From: Ephydatia muelleri
Taxonomy: Eukaryota; Porifera; Demospongiae; Spongillida; Spongillidae
Direction of reading: 5' to 3'
DNA: 64,000 nt
NCBI GenBank assembly: GCA_013339895.1
Contig: JABACO010000003.1
Span: 11,577,349-11,641,348, forward strand
Shown one piece after another: positions 11,907-23,614 of the stretch (the first letter of the stretch is position 1; the number at the start of each line of letters is the position of its first letter). The notes beneath the pieces are model-generated. The model had not been told where the DNA came from, made no database searches, and saw only the letters and a list, made by a program, of their open reading frames with translations. Made by a program: the position numbers and the translations under genes.

Positions 11907-12078
11907 CCCTCACCTCCCTACCTCATGTCCCCTCACCTCCCTACCTCATGTCGCCTCACCTCCCTACCTCATGTCCCCTCACCTCCCTACCTCATATCCC
12001 CTCACCTCATGTCCCCTCACCTCATGTCCCCTCACCTCCCTACCTCATGTCCCTCATGTCCCCTCACCTCCCTACCTC
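11907..12078. repeat. 23-bp minisatellite (CCCCTCACCTCCCTACCTCA)
   Basis: About seven copies of a 23-bp unit with some truncated units. It lies immediately left of the 27-bp array. Confidence 0.9.
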
Positions 12079-12151
12079 AAGCTAAAACTGCAATTTATTT
12101 GTCAGTATTCAAGAACAGATTTTGCTGTGCTATCTTGTAATGAGCTGGATC

Positions 12152-15100
12152 TTACCAACATCACAGCAGACCACTGTGGTGTGAGCATCACAACAGACCG
12201 CTGTGGTGTGAACATCACAGCAGACCACTGTGGTGTGAACATCACAGCAGACCACTGTGGTGTGAACATCACAGCAGACCACTGTGGTGTGTGAACATCA
12301 CAGCAGACCACTGTGCAGCGAACATCACAGCAGACCACTGTGGTGCGAACATCACAGCAGACGATTGGAGTGAACGTCACGGAAGACAGCTGTGGAGTGG
12401 ACATCACAGCAAACCAATGTGGAGTGAACATCACAGCAGACCACTGTGGTGTGAACATCACAGCAGACCACTGTGGTGTGAACATCACAGCAGACCACTG
12501 TGGAGTGAACATCACAGCAGACCACTGTGGTGTGAACAACAGTGGTCTGCTGTGATGTTCACACCACAGTGGTAGACTGCTGTGATGTTCGCTACACAGT
12601 GGTCTGCTGTGATATTTGCTTCACACCTGTCTTCTGTGATGTTCACTCCAGTGGTCTGCTGTGATGTTCACTCCACAATGGTCTGCTGTGATGTTCGCTG
12701 CACAGTGGTCTGCTGTGATGTTCACACCACAGTGGTCTGCTGTGATGTTCACAACACAGTAGTCTGCTGTGATGTTCACACCACAGTGGTCTGCTGTGAT
12801 GTTCACAACACAGTAGTCTGCTGTGATGTTCACACCACAGTGGTCTGCTGTGATGTTCACACCACAGTGGTCTACTGTGATGTTCGCTGCACAGTGGTCT
12901 GCTGTAATGTTCACTCCACAGTAGTCTGCTGTGATGTTCAAACCACACTGGTCTGTTGTGATGCTCACACTACAGTGGACTCCTGTGACGTTCACTCCAT
13001 AAGTTCTGTCTGCTGTGATGTTCACTCCACAGTGGTCTGCTGTGATGTTCACACCACAGTAGTCTGCTGTGATGTTCACACCACAGTGGTCTGCTGTGAT
13101 GTTCACTCCACACTGGTCTGTTGTGATGCTCACACTACAGTGGACTCCTGTGACGTTCACTCCATAAGTTCTGTCTGCTGTGATGTTCACTCCACAGTTG
13201 TGGCTGTGATCACACCACAGTGGTCTGCTGTGATGTTCACTCCACAGTGGTCTGCTGTGATGTTCACACCACAGTGGTCTGCTGTGATGTTCACACCACA
13301 GTGGTCTGCTGTGATGTTCACTCCACATTGGTTTGCTGTGATGTTCACTCCACAGCTGTCTTCTGTGACGTTCACTCCAGTCGTCTGCTGTGATGTTCAC
13401 TCCACAGTGGTCTGCTGTGATGTTCGCTGCACAGTGGTCTGCTGTGATGTTCACACACCACAGTGGTCTGCTGTGATGTTCACACCACAGTGGTCTGCTG
13501 TGATGTTCACACCACAGTGGTCTGCTGTGATGTTCACTCCACATTGGTTTGCTGTGATGTTCACTCCACAGCTGTCTTCTGTGACGTTCACTCCAGTCGT
13601 CTGCTGTGATGTTCGCACCACAGTGGTCTGCTGTGATGTTCGCTGCACAGTGGTCTGCTGTGATGTTCACACCACAGTGGTTTCTGCTGTGATGCTCACA
13701 CCACATTGGTCTGCTGTGATGTTCACACCACAGTGGTCTGCTGTGATGTTCACTCCACAGTGGTCTGCTGTGATGTTCACACCACAGTGGTCTGCTGTGA
13801 TGTTCACACCACAGTGGTCTGTTGTGATGCTCACACCACAGTGGACTGCTGTGACGTTCACTCCATAACTGTCTTCTGTGATGTTCACTCCACAGTGGTC
13901 TGCTGTGATGTTCACACCACAGTAGTCTGCTGTGATGTTCACTCCACATTGGTTTGCTGTGATGTTCACTCCACAGCTGTCTTCCGTGACGTTCACTCCA
14001 GTCGTCTGCTGTGATGTTCGCACCACAGTGGTCTGCTGTGATGTTCACACACCACAGTGGTCTGCTGTGATGCTCACACCACATTGGTCTGCTGTGATGT
14101 TCACACCACAGTGGTCTGCTGTGATGTTCACACCACAGTGGTCTGCTGTGATGTTCACACCACAGTGGTCTGCTGTGATGTTCACTCCACATTGGTTTGC
14201 TGTGATGTTCACTCCACAGCTGTCTTCTGTGACGTTCACTCCAGTCGTCTGCTGTGATGTTCGCACCACAGTGGTCTGCTGTGATGTTCGCTGCACAGTG
14301 GTCTACTGTGATGTTCACACACCACAGTGGTCTGCTGTGATGTTCACACCACAGTGGTCTGCTGTGATGCTCACACCACATTGGTCTGCTGTGATGTTCA
14401 CACCACAGTGGTCTGCTGTGATGTTCACTCCACAGTGGTCTGCTGTGATGTTCACACCACAGTGGTCTGCTGTGATGTTCACACCACAGTGGTCTGTTGT
14501 GATGCTCACACCACAGTGGACTGCTGTGACGTTCACTCCATAACTGTCTTCTGTGATGTTCACTCCACAGTGGTCTGCTGTGATGTTCACACCACAGTAG
14601 TCTGCTGTGATGTTCACTCCACATTGGTTTGCTGTGATGTTCACTCCACAGCTGTCTTCCGTGACGTTCACTCCAGTCGTCTGCTGTGATGTTCGCACCA
14701 CAGTGGTCTGCTGTGATGTTCACACACCACAGTGGTCTGCTGTGATGCTCACACCACATTGGTCTGCTGTGATGTTCACACCACAGTGGTCTGCTGTGAT
14801 GTTCACTCCACAGTGGTCTGCTGTGATGTTCACACCACAGTGGTCTGCTGTGATGTTCACACCACATTGGTCTGTTGTGATGCTCACACCACAGTGGTCT
14901 GCTGTGATGTTCACACCACAGTGGTCTGCTGTGATGTTCACACCACAGTGGTCTGCTGTGATGTTCACACCACAGTGGTCTGCTGTGAAGTTCACTACAC
15001 AGTGGTCTGCTGTGATATTGGCTCCACAGCTGTCTTCTGTGATGTTCACTCCAGTGGTCTGCTGTGATGTTCACACCACAGCGGTCTGCTGTGATGTTCG

Positions 15101-18100
15101 CACCACAGTGGTCTGCTGTGATGTTCGCTGCACAGTGGTCTGCTGTGATGTTCACACCACAGTGGTCTGCTGTGATGTTCACACCACAGTGGTCTGCTGT
15201 GACGTTCACTCCATAACTGTCTGCTGTGATGTTCACTCCACAGTGGTTTGCTGTGATGTTCACTCCACAGCTGTCTTCCGTGATGTTCACTCCAGTCGTC
15301 TGCTGTGATGTTCACACCACAGTGGTCTGTTGTGATGCTCACACCACAGTGGTCTGCTGTGATGTTCACACCACAGTGGTCTGCTGTGAAATTCACTATA
15401 CAGTGGTCTGCTGTGATATTGGCTCCACAGCTGTCTTCTGTGATGTTCACTCCAGTGGTCTGCTGTGATGTTCACTCCACAATGGTCTGCTGTGATGTTC
15501 GCTGCACAGTGGTCTGCTGTGATGTTCACACCACAGTGGCCTGCTGTGATGTTCACACCACAGTGGTCTGCTGTGATGTTCACTACACAGTGGTCTGCTG
15601 TGATATTGGCTCCACACCTGTCATCTGTGATGTTCACTCCACAGCGGTCTGTTGTGATGCTCACACCACAGTGGTCTGCTGTGATGTTCACACACCACAG
15701 TGGTCTGCTGTGATGTTCACACCACAGTGGTCTGCTGTGATGTTCACACCACAGTGGTTTGCTATGATGTTCACACCACAGTGGTCTGCTGTGATGTTCA
15801 CTCCACAGTGGTCTGCTGTGATGTTCACACCACAGTGGTCTGCTGTGATGTTCACACCACAGCGGTCTGTTGTGATGCTCACACCACAGTGGTCTGCTGT
15901 GATGTTCACACCACAGTGGTCTGCTGTGATGTTCACACCACAGTGGTCTGCTGTGATGTTCACACCACAGTGGTCTGCTGTGAAGTTCACTACACAGTGG
16001 TCTGCTGTGATATTGGCTCCACAGCTGTCTTCTGTGATGTTCACTCCAGTGGTCTGCTGTGATGTTCACACCACAGCGGTCTGCTGTGATGTTCGCACCA
16101 CAGTGGTCTGCTGTGATGTTCGCTGCACAGTGGTCTGCTGTGATGTTCACACCACAGTGGTCTGCTGTGATGTTCACACCACAGTGGTCTGCTGTGATGT
16201 TCACACCACAGTGGTCTGCTGTGACGTTCACTCCATAACTGTCTGCTGTGATGTTCACTCCACAGTGGTTTGCTGTGATGTTCACTCCACAGCTGTCTTC
16301 CGTGATGTTCACTCCAGTCGTCTGCTGTGATGTTCACACCACAGTGGTCTGTTGTGATGCTCACACCACAGTGGTCTGCTGTGATGTTCACACCACAGTG
16401 GTCTGCTGTGATGTTCACACCACAGTGGTCTGCTGTGAAATTCACTATACAGTGGTCTGCTGTGATATTGGCTCCACAGCTGTCTTCTGTGATGTTCACT
16501 CCAGTGGTCTGCTGTGATGTTCACTCCACAATGGTCTGCTGTGATGTTCGCTGCACAGTGGTCTGCTGTGATGTTCACACCACAGTGGCCTGCTGTGATG
16601 TTCACACCACAGTGGTCTGCTGTGATGTTCACTACACAGTGGTCTGCTGTGATATTGGCTCCACACCTGTCATCTGTGATGTTCACTCCAGTGGTCTGCT
16701 GTGATGTTCACTCCACAATGGTCTGCTGTGATGTTCGCTGCACAGTGGTCTGCTGTGATGTTCACACCACAGTGGCCTGCTGTGATGTTCACACCACAGT
16801 GGTCTGCTGTGATGTTCACTACACAGTGGTCTGCTGTGATATTGGCTCCACACCTGTCATCTGTGATGTTCACTCCAGTGGTCTGCTGTGATGTTCACTC
16901 CACAATGGTCTGCTGTGATGTTCGCTGCACAGTGGTCTGCTGTGATGTTCACACCACAGTGGACTGCTGTGATGTTCACACCACAGTGGACTGCTGTGAT
17001 GTTCACACCACAGTGGTCTGCTGTGATGTTCACACCACAGTGGTTTGCTGTGATGTTCACACCACAGTGGTCTGCTGTGATGTTCACGTCTGCTGTGATG
17101 TTCACACCACAGTGGACTGCTGTGATGTTCACACCACAGTGGTCTGCTGTGATGTTCACACCACAGTGGTTTGCTGTGATGTTCACACCACAGTGGTCTG
17201 CTGTGATGTTCACTCCACATTGGTTTGCTGTGATGTTCACTCCACAGCTGTCTTCCGTGATGTTCACTCCAGTCGTCTGCTGTGATGTTCACACCACAGT
17301 GGTCTGTTGTGATGCTCACACCACAGTGGTCTGCTGTGATGTTCACACCACAGTGGACTGCTGTGATGTTCACACCACAGCGGTCTGCTGTAATGTTCGC
17401 ACCACAGTGGTCTGCTGTGATATTCGCTCCACAGCTGTCTTTTGTGATGTTCACTCCAGTGGTCTGCTGTGATGTTCATACCACAGTGGTCTGCTGTGAT
17501 GTTCACACCACAGCGGTCTGTTGTGATGCTCACACCACAGTGGTCTGCTGTGATGTTCACACCACAGTGGACTGCTGTGATTTTCACACCACAGTGGTCT
17601 GCTGTGATGTTCACTACACAGTGGTCTGCTGTGATATTGGCTCCACAGCTGTCTTCTGTGATGTTCACTCCAGTGGTCTGCTGTGATGCTCACTCCACAA
17701 TGGTCTGCTGTGATGTTCGCTGCACAGTGGTCTGCTGTGATGTTCACACCACAGTGGTCTGCTGTGATGTTCACACCACAGTGGTCTGCTGTGGAGTGAA
17801 CATCACAGCAGGCCACTGTGGTGTGAACATCACAGCAGACGAATGTGGTGTGAACATCACAGCAGACCACTGTGGTGTGAACATCACAGCAGACCACTGT
17901 GGTGTGAACATCACAGCAGACCACTGTGCAGCGAACACAACAGCAGACCATTGTGGAGTGAACATCACAGCAGACCACTGGAGTGAACATCACAGAAGAC
18001 CACTGTGGTGTGAACATCACAGCAGACCACTGTGGTGTGAACATCACAGCAGACCACTGTGGAGTGAGCATCACAGCAGACCACTGTGCAGCGAACATCA

Positions 18101-18562
18101 CAGCAGACCACTGTGGTGCGAACATCACAGCAGACCGCTGTGGTGTGAACATCACAGCAGTCCACTGTGGTGTGAGCATCACAACAGACCGCTGTGGTGT
18201 GAACATCACAGCAGACCATTGTGGTGCGAACATCACAGCAGACCGCTGTGGTGTGAACATCACAGCAGTCCACTGTGGTGTGAGCATCACAACAGACCGC
18301 TGTGGTGTGAACATCACAGCAGACCACTGTGGTGTGAGCATCACAACAGACCGCTGTGGTGTGAACATCACAGCAGACCACTGTGCAGCGAACATCACAG
18401 CAGACCATTGTGGAGTGAACATCACAGCAGACCACTGGAGTGAACATCACAGAAGACAGCTGTGGAGCCAATATCACAGCAGTCCACTGTGTAGTGAACT
18501 TCACAGCAGACCACTGTGGTGTGAACATCACAGCAGACCATTGTGGTGTGAACATCACAGGG
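12152..18562. repeat. 27-bp minisatellite array with two strand switches
   Basis: About 235 units of 27 bp with core ACATCACAGCAGACCACTGT. Units read forward to about 12538, in reverse complement to about 17793, then forward again to 18562. Because 27 is a multiple of 3 and the unit lacks stops in several frames, long repetitive ORFs appear on both strands; the longest is 889 codons, minus strand, 15290-12621, with repeats such as CGVNITADH. They lack a unique domain, signal peptide or splice context, so I treat them as by-products of the repeat. Higher-order repeats are visible: a 675-bp block (13932 and 14607), a ~1022-bp block (15305 and 16327) and a 187-bp block in series (16514, 16701, 16888). 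Confidence 0.95.
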
Positions 18563-18735
18563 AGGGAGGGAGGGGGAGGGAGGGAAGGAGGAAGAAGGGA
18601 GTGAGAAGGGGAAGGAGGTAGAGAGGGGAGAGGGAAAGAGGAGGGAGAGAAAGGTGGGGAGGAAAGGTGGAGGAATAGGGGAGAGAAGGAATGGAGGGAG
18701 GGGAAGGGAGGAAGTAGAGGGAACAGAAGAAAGAA
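18563..18735. repeat. Polypurine GGGAGGGA tract
   Basis: Almost pure A/G on the plus strand for about 170 bp, beginning exactly where the 27-bp array stops. Mirror-like purine tracts of this kind can form triplex DNA. It lies between the array and the RasGEF exons, presumably intronic. Confidence 0.85.
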
Positions 18736-18851
18736 TGCTTGTAATACATGCTGCATTGCAAGATGTGGGGAAGGAGGTCTCCATTTGCATGACTGCATGT
18801 CGTCCTCATTGAGCTTCACACTCTCCCCTCTACCTCCTCCCCCTCCCTTAG

Positions 18852-19335
18852 CAATGTCTGGAATTCAACAACTACAGCTCTGTCATGGCAGTGGTGGTGG
18901 CTGGATTGGGATCTGTTCCAATCAAACGACTCCACAAGACATGGGAGGTGAGAGTGACTGTAGTGGAAGATAATTTCATTATCCAAATACACATGACCCC
19001 ATATTTATTGTCATGTGCACACACACACACGCACACACACACACAATGAACATATGAACACTCATCACAGGGTGTTTCAAAATATCATGTTGACCTATTC
19101 AAGGAAATGGACTTACTTCTTGAATCAGGGGTAAGTAGCCACTAAATTGAAGGTAGCATGAGTGTTTGACTTTCATTTTCAGAACAACTACAAGCGATAC
19201 AGGGATCGTCTTAGTACCATTCCCACCCCAGCTGTGCCCTACATTGGTGTGTTCCTCAAGGACCTGACCTTCATCTGTGACGGTAACCCTGACTACCTGA
19301 GGGGTGGTCTCATCAACGTACACAAGAGACGACAG
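18852..19335 (+). CDS. RasGEF (CDC25-homology) domain, three exons, partial
   Basis: Three phase-0 exons are predicted: 18852-18947 (32 aa), 19071-19130 (20 aa) and 19183-19335 (51 aa), each with GT-AG signals (acceptors CCCTTAG, CATCACAG, CATTTTCAG; donors GTGAGAG, GTAAGTA, GTAAGAA). Joined, they read through the second half of a Ras guanine-nucleotide exchange domain. Recognisable segments are NNYSSVMAVVVAGLGSVPI, RLHKTWE, NNYKRYRDRL, VPYIGVFLKDLTF and DGNPDYLRGGLINVHKRRQ. In the family this region forms part of the Ras-binding face and the helical hairpin that opens the nucleotide site. The first half of the domain should lie upstream, beyond the 27-bp array, and was not found. Which RasGEF this is (SOS, RasGRF, RasGRP or RAPGEF type) cannot be told. 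Confidence 0.85.
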
Positions 19336-19401
19336 GTAAGAAAAGAAAATATGTTACTGTGTGTGCCAGTGTTATGCATATGTGATGGCTTATGTGTGCA
19401 G

Positions 19402-19521
19402 AGTGTGATAGTTTGGATTGTGGTCGGAGCTGCAGCTGGTGTGCTTCTGTTGGTGCTGGTTGTCATAGCAATTGGTTGCTATGTGTGGAAGAAGCACACA
19501 CTTCGCACATACAGAATTCAG
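19402..19521 (+). CDS. Exon encoding a single transmembrane span
   Basis: A 120-nt phase-0 exon between acceptor TATGTGTGCAG and donor GTGAGG, 66 nt after the RasGEF exon and in the same phase. It encodes SVIVWIVVGAAAG, then a strongly hydrophobic GVLLLVLVVIAIG and a basic YVWKKHTLR stop-transfer end. This is a type-I-like membrane anchor. RasGEF domains normally continue here with the last catalytic helices, so the order is unusual. It may be a genuine fusion, an alternative exon, or the anchor of a neighbouring gene. The intron itself is also open in frame. Confidence 0.5.
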
Positions 19522-22080
19522 GTGAGGACATCCATGCTGAAAGATAAGTTTGGCTACAATTGTTGTGTATGCTTAGATTTTCACTCGATAGAGGCGATTG
19601 GTGCTGCTTTGAGTGCCTTTCACTCGATTAAAATTTCACTCGTTTAAGTTCGAGTGACAAAGAGTGAACATCGCTCTTTTATTTTTGCAGTGCATGGAGG
19701 CGTATATAGCCGAGGCTGAATGAAATCACCGGCATGAATTAATTGCTTGGCGCCTGGCTATCCACTCTCAAGTGCCCAAGCACTCCATGACAAATTGACT
19801 CATGAGCATGACGTTATTTTCGTTTAATAATCGGTAATAATACATCATTTACTCGTACAACATGTGACGTCAAATAAACAAATAGCTACGTAGTTATGTA
19901 CTACCCAGCGGTTAGAATTGTTGGGCAGCGGAGAAAGGTATGCTTCATGCAGGTCTTCGATTGGGTAGGTTTTATCGCATTGCATAGGATGGAAATCTAG
20001 AGTTCTTGGTCGTATGGCAGGACTGTCAAAGCATTCATTGCTGCAGCAAGTTAGTTCTAATCTCTTCATCATGTATTACCATGCCTGCAATTGAGAGCTG
20101 GTTTCGCGTATACATTACTGCAGCGGTGCATTCATGTTATCTTGCACCGTATTGTCTTGCATAATGCACAATTAACTTAACTTAATTAATCGCAGACTTT
20201 GACAGCATAATTGGATCATGCACCATCAACCACATGTATCGCAATGTGGATAATGCTCGTAACTAGTGAAATGATTAAGAAAAGCGTGGAAATTGTAACT
20301 GAGCGTTGTCCGAGGTTACCAGGCAATAGAGACTATATAAAAATCGCCGAGCTTTTTTATGTATACTGATAGAACTTACGTATAAGCATTGAAACATACA
20401 ACCGCGCTTTGAAAGTTAATGCCGCGAGTGCTATACTGACAAAGAGAATGACAGGCATATCCCACTGGGTTTGAGCAAGGATTGTAATAGTTAATAATCC
20501 TTGGTTAGAGCTACTAGCTGGTTCAAGTAGACAATGATAAATTAAAAGAACAGATCACTTTGCACACTGCCATGAGGCATAACAGATATATTTTGTGCAC
20601 ACATGATTTCTGAATGTTTGGTCAGTCCTTATCGGCATGCGTTGCATGATTTATTTATCAACTAACTGACTTTTCAATCCATGCACATATGCGTGGGCGT
20701 ACCGCAGTAGCCACACCCTCGCGCTGAATGCTGTATTATAAACTTTCGTTATTTTACTGTTTAATTGTACCAGATTGAAATCAATGTTTCATCGTAGACG
20801 TCATGAATTATTAAAAGGTATTAACATGATTTTTAAATATCTTGCGTCATCTTTTAAATACATTAATGAATACATTTTAAATTATGCATGGTTGAAATTA
20901 ATTTAAATGTCTTGATTTTAGTAAAAGGGTGCTTAATTTTTTTTTTAATTGAAAAAGGCATGTAATAATCAAATCGATTATTAGAGTATATTAAACATGT
21001 TTGAAATTCAATGTGGAAAAAAACAACGCGTATGTATGGATATGACGAAACGTCCTCTGAATTGCATTGGCAAATGTAGCATGGGTGTAAGCTTACACCG
21101 GTGCAGACCTTACAGTTGTGGTTAGATAAGAACTCTGCCTGAAGTTTAGGAACACAACAGCTAATCAGAAGGTGAGACAGTCGCTCCTTCATGGCAGAAA
21201 TTCTTCCAGGCAATGCACTTCATACGCATGTTTTGAGCACAATTTGACTTTGTGCATAGATCGAGCGCTCAATTGACAGCGCACTTGACTGGATTAGCTT
21301 TTCAACACACACCTTATATCCACAAAAACAACTTCTGCCATTTTTCAGCATTTGTTGTCAGGTTCTCAAGCGATTTGATTTTTTCTTTATTATTTTTATT
21401 TTACAGTTGGAATAGAGAGAGTTATATCCTAAGTCTGCACCAGTGGTAAACCATCTGATGTAAGTTGGAGTTCTACATGTTAATTTAGCTGGATGTTAAG
21501 CAATTTTCCAACAGCGTCTAAGGTCTGTTCCTAAACAGCCGCCATCCTCCATACTTTTCTCAACAGTTTCTCCTCTCCCTATACCATGACCTTCATACTC
21601 ACACACAACTTTACATATTACACACTCTTTTAAAACATGACCAGTACAAAAGCCTACCCCGACGATCTTTACATGTACAGTTGTACATTTGCAAATAATA
21701 TGTATATACAGAACACCATGCATGCATGCACAAATATCCGAGAATGATAAAACTGATGAAACGAGCATATACAGTATGTAGTACTCAATTGCATTGGTTG
21801 TAGTTTAACAATAAATAGCCAAGCTTGAAATTGAGGAAGCAACATTTCCTACACTTTGCATTCATGTTCCACAGTGTACTTACTGTAAGTATGTACAGTA
21901 CTAGTATGCACTGATCTATGCACACTAAATAGTAAACTTTCATGGAATACATTTACAGTATCGTGCCATGCTAAATTCCTCTATCAAATTAATGTACCCA
22001 CCAGCTTGCATGGTCTGATCTTGTCTAGAGCTCCCAACGTTAAATATATATCTTCAGCCCCTTAAACAATATTTGGTTTT
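19522..22080. other. No recognised gene; possible intron
   Basis: AT-rich. A minus-strand ORF of 116 codons (21213-20863) has no recognisable domain and an AT-rich 3' half, so I do not call it. No tandem repeat or clear transposon was seen. Further RasGEF exons might be hidden here. Confidence 0.35.
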
Positions 22081-22209
22081 CAGTTTGGCGTTACAGATGT
22101 TGTCTACAGGTGAGTGTGAGTGTTTACTTGGGCTATAGGTGATCGTGCCCCTCTGATGCACATTATGGAGGAACGTTGGAAGGACTGGCATGCTTTAGGA
22201 GATGAATAA
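22081..22209 (+). CDS. Candidate 3' exon(s), unidentified
   Basis: Two weakly supported coding pieces. TTTGGCGTTACAGATGTTGT lies between TTTTCAG and GTGAGTG. After CTATAG there is an open piece reading DRAPLMHIMEERWKDWHALGDE and a TAA. The second piece has protein-like composition and an in-frame stop, as a terminal exon would. The gap between the two is only 29 nt, too short for a normal intron, so the exact model is uncertain. They could be the end of the RasGEF gene or of another gene lying just left of the retrotransposon. Confidence 0.25.
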
Positions 22210-22530
22210 AACAATGGTCCCATCTCATGAATTTCAACGGAAGATGTTCAACACTGCGCCACAGCATTTAGTATGCAGAGCTGTGCAGAGTCTGCATATC
22301 AGCCATATGCAGATGAGTATCATTGAAGTGTTCATATGCTGCCCGACAGATTTCGTTTGCTCTGGGGGTTAGATGAAACGGTTGTCGGATGCAGCGGGTG
22401 AAGAACCCATCAAACCCCCTTTAAATGGTTGCATAGTACATGCATGTGTCAGCTGTATAGATTGGTATATGTATACAAGGGAGCACTAGTAGGAATAAGA
22501 GTGGGAGATAGCGGCGGTGCTGCATTATTG

Positions 22531-22750
22531 TGTAACGTTCTGGGACAGATGTCTGCAACCTTCCTACTCACCTGATCAGGAACTACAATTGGCTCCAGTG
22601 CGTCATATGTGAACTTTGACTGTCTGTATGTGACGTATTAATTCTTTTGTATTTAAGTGTATGCCTTGCGCATGTAAGAGAGTCTGATTTCTCAAGCTAT
22701 CGTATTCCTTGGTTAACTCGTGGCGCGGGCGCTACATTGCGGGCGCTACA
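22531..22750 (+). repeat. Left LTR (220 bp)
   Basis: Starts TGTAACGTTCTGGG and ends GCGGGCGCTACA. Near the 3' end GCGGGCGCTACA occurs twice in tandem, separated by TT. A TATTTAAG motif at about 22650 is a plausible TATA box. It is nearly identical to 27589-27806. Confidence 0.95.
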
Positions 22751-22751
22751 T

Positions 22752-22769
22752 TGGTGTCAGAAGTGGGAT
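22752..22769 (+). promoter_or_regulatory. Primer-binding site, tRNA-Leu
   Basis: TGGTGTCAGAAGTGGGAT, one base after the LTR, is the reverse complement of the conserved 3' end of metazoan tRNA-Leu including the CCA tail (ATCCCACTTCTGACACCA). It marks the start of minus-strand DNA synthesis. Confidence 0.85.
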
Positions 22770-22774
22770 CTACA

Positions 22775-23614
22775 ATGGATGCTACGCTACTGAGGATGAG
22801 CCAGCGGCCACCGCCACGTTTCTCTGCTGGCACTGACCTTGTGCTATGGTTGTCTCGCTTCGAGCTGTACGTCCGATTGGCAAAGATACCAGAGGATCAG
22901 GTGACTGGTGAGCTGTTGTCGTTACTAGACGATGGACCGTTCAGAGTGGTATCGCAGCAAGGTTTGATAAACTCTAGTTACGATAGTGTTGTGAAGTGTT
23001 TGCGTGCTCTTTACGCTCCCGAGGGTAACGAACTCGAGTGGCAGCGCAAATTACAAGATAGAATGCAGAAACCGGGGGAACAGTTGGTGGAGTTTGCTGG
23101 AGAGCTGCGAGTACTTGCTGACAGAGCCTATCCCAGATGGTCCTCTGAACATAGACAGGAAGCATTGAGGAACCAGTTTATGCAAGGAGTGCGGTCTTCG
23201 TCAATCCAGCTGAGATTAATGAAGGAAATGCCGCCCACGCTCGACGACGCATTGAAATTAGCTAGCCAGCTCGAGGCAGTCGAAGAAGCACAGAAAAGGT
23301 TGCAAAAGGACAGGTGTAAAACTGAGTCGCTCGCCTTGACAGACGATACTGTGGCAGACCCTGATTCCTGTACATCAAATGCCACATCTGGACCTGGCCA
23401 ACAGCAGTATGAGAGAGAGAGCCTGGAGAAGCGGCTAAGCAGACAACTCAGGCAAGCTGAAGCAGACGTTCAAAAGCTTTCCACCCAGGTTCAGCAACTA
23501 CTTAAGGAGTCGACAATGAATACTAGGCGGCGACCAGCAAACTCGAGGGATAATACTGGACAGAAGAGAACAGATGGCCCTGTATGTTGGGGATGCGGAA
23601 AAAAGGCCATGTGA
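22775..23614 (+). CDS. Gag polyprotein of the Ty3/gypsy element
   Basis: 279 codons from ATG at 22775, the first ATG after the primer site; the frame is open further upstream into the LTR but that is non-coding. The N-terminal two thirds has the retrotransposon gag (capsid) pattern: LWLSRFELYVRLAKI near residue 26, then alternating helices. A charged coiled-coil-like region follows around residues 165-250. The end reaches the first half of a CCHC zinc knuckle (CWGCGKK) and then a stop. The second half of the knuckle lies in the pol frame, so Gag as read here lacks an intact knuckle. Expected role: particle assembly and RNA packaging. Confidence 0.9.
   Translation: MDATLLRMSQRPPPRFSAGTDLVLWLSRFELYVRLAKIPEDQVTGELLSLLDDGPFRVVSQQGLINSSYDSVVKCLRALYAPEGNELEWQRKLQDRMQKPGEQLVEFAGELRVLADRAYPRWSSEHRQEALRNQFMQGVRSSSIQLRLMKEMPPTLDDALKLASQLEAVEEAQKRLQKDRCKTESLALTDDTVADPDSCTSNATSGPGQQQYERESLEKRLSRQLRQAEADVQKLSTQVQQLLKESTMNTRRRPANSRDNTGQKRTDGPVCWGCGKKAM

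Noticed and set aside
12621..15290. 889-codon minus-strand ORF (and other long ORFs across 12-18.5 kb)
   Set aside because: They consist wholly of the 27-bp repeat, exist in several frames on both strands, and have no unique domain or splice context.
12152..18562. CRISPR-like array
   Set aside because: Units are contiguous without unique spacers, and the sequence is eukaryotic.
20863..21213. 116-codon minus-strand ORF
   Set aside because: No recognisable domain; half is AT-rich low-complexity (Lys/Phe/Ile), no splice or promoter support.
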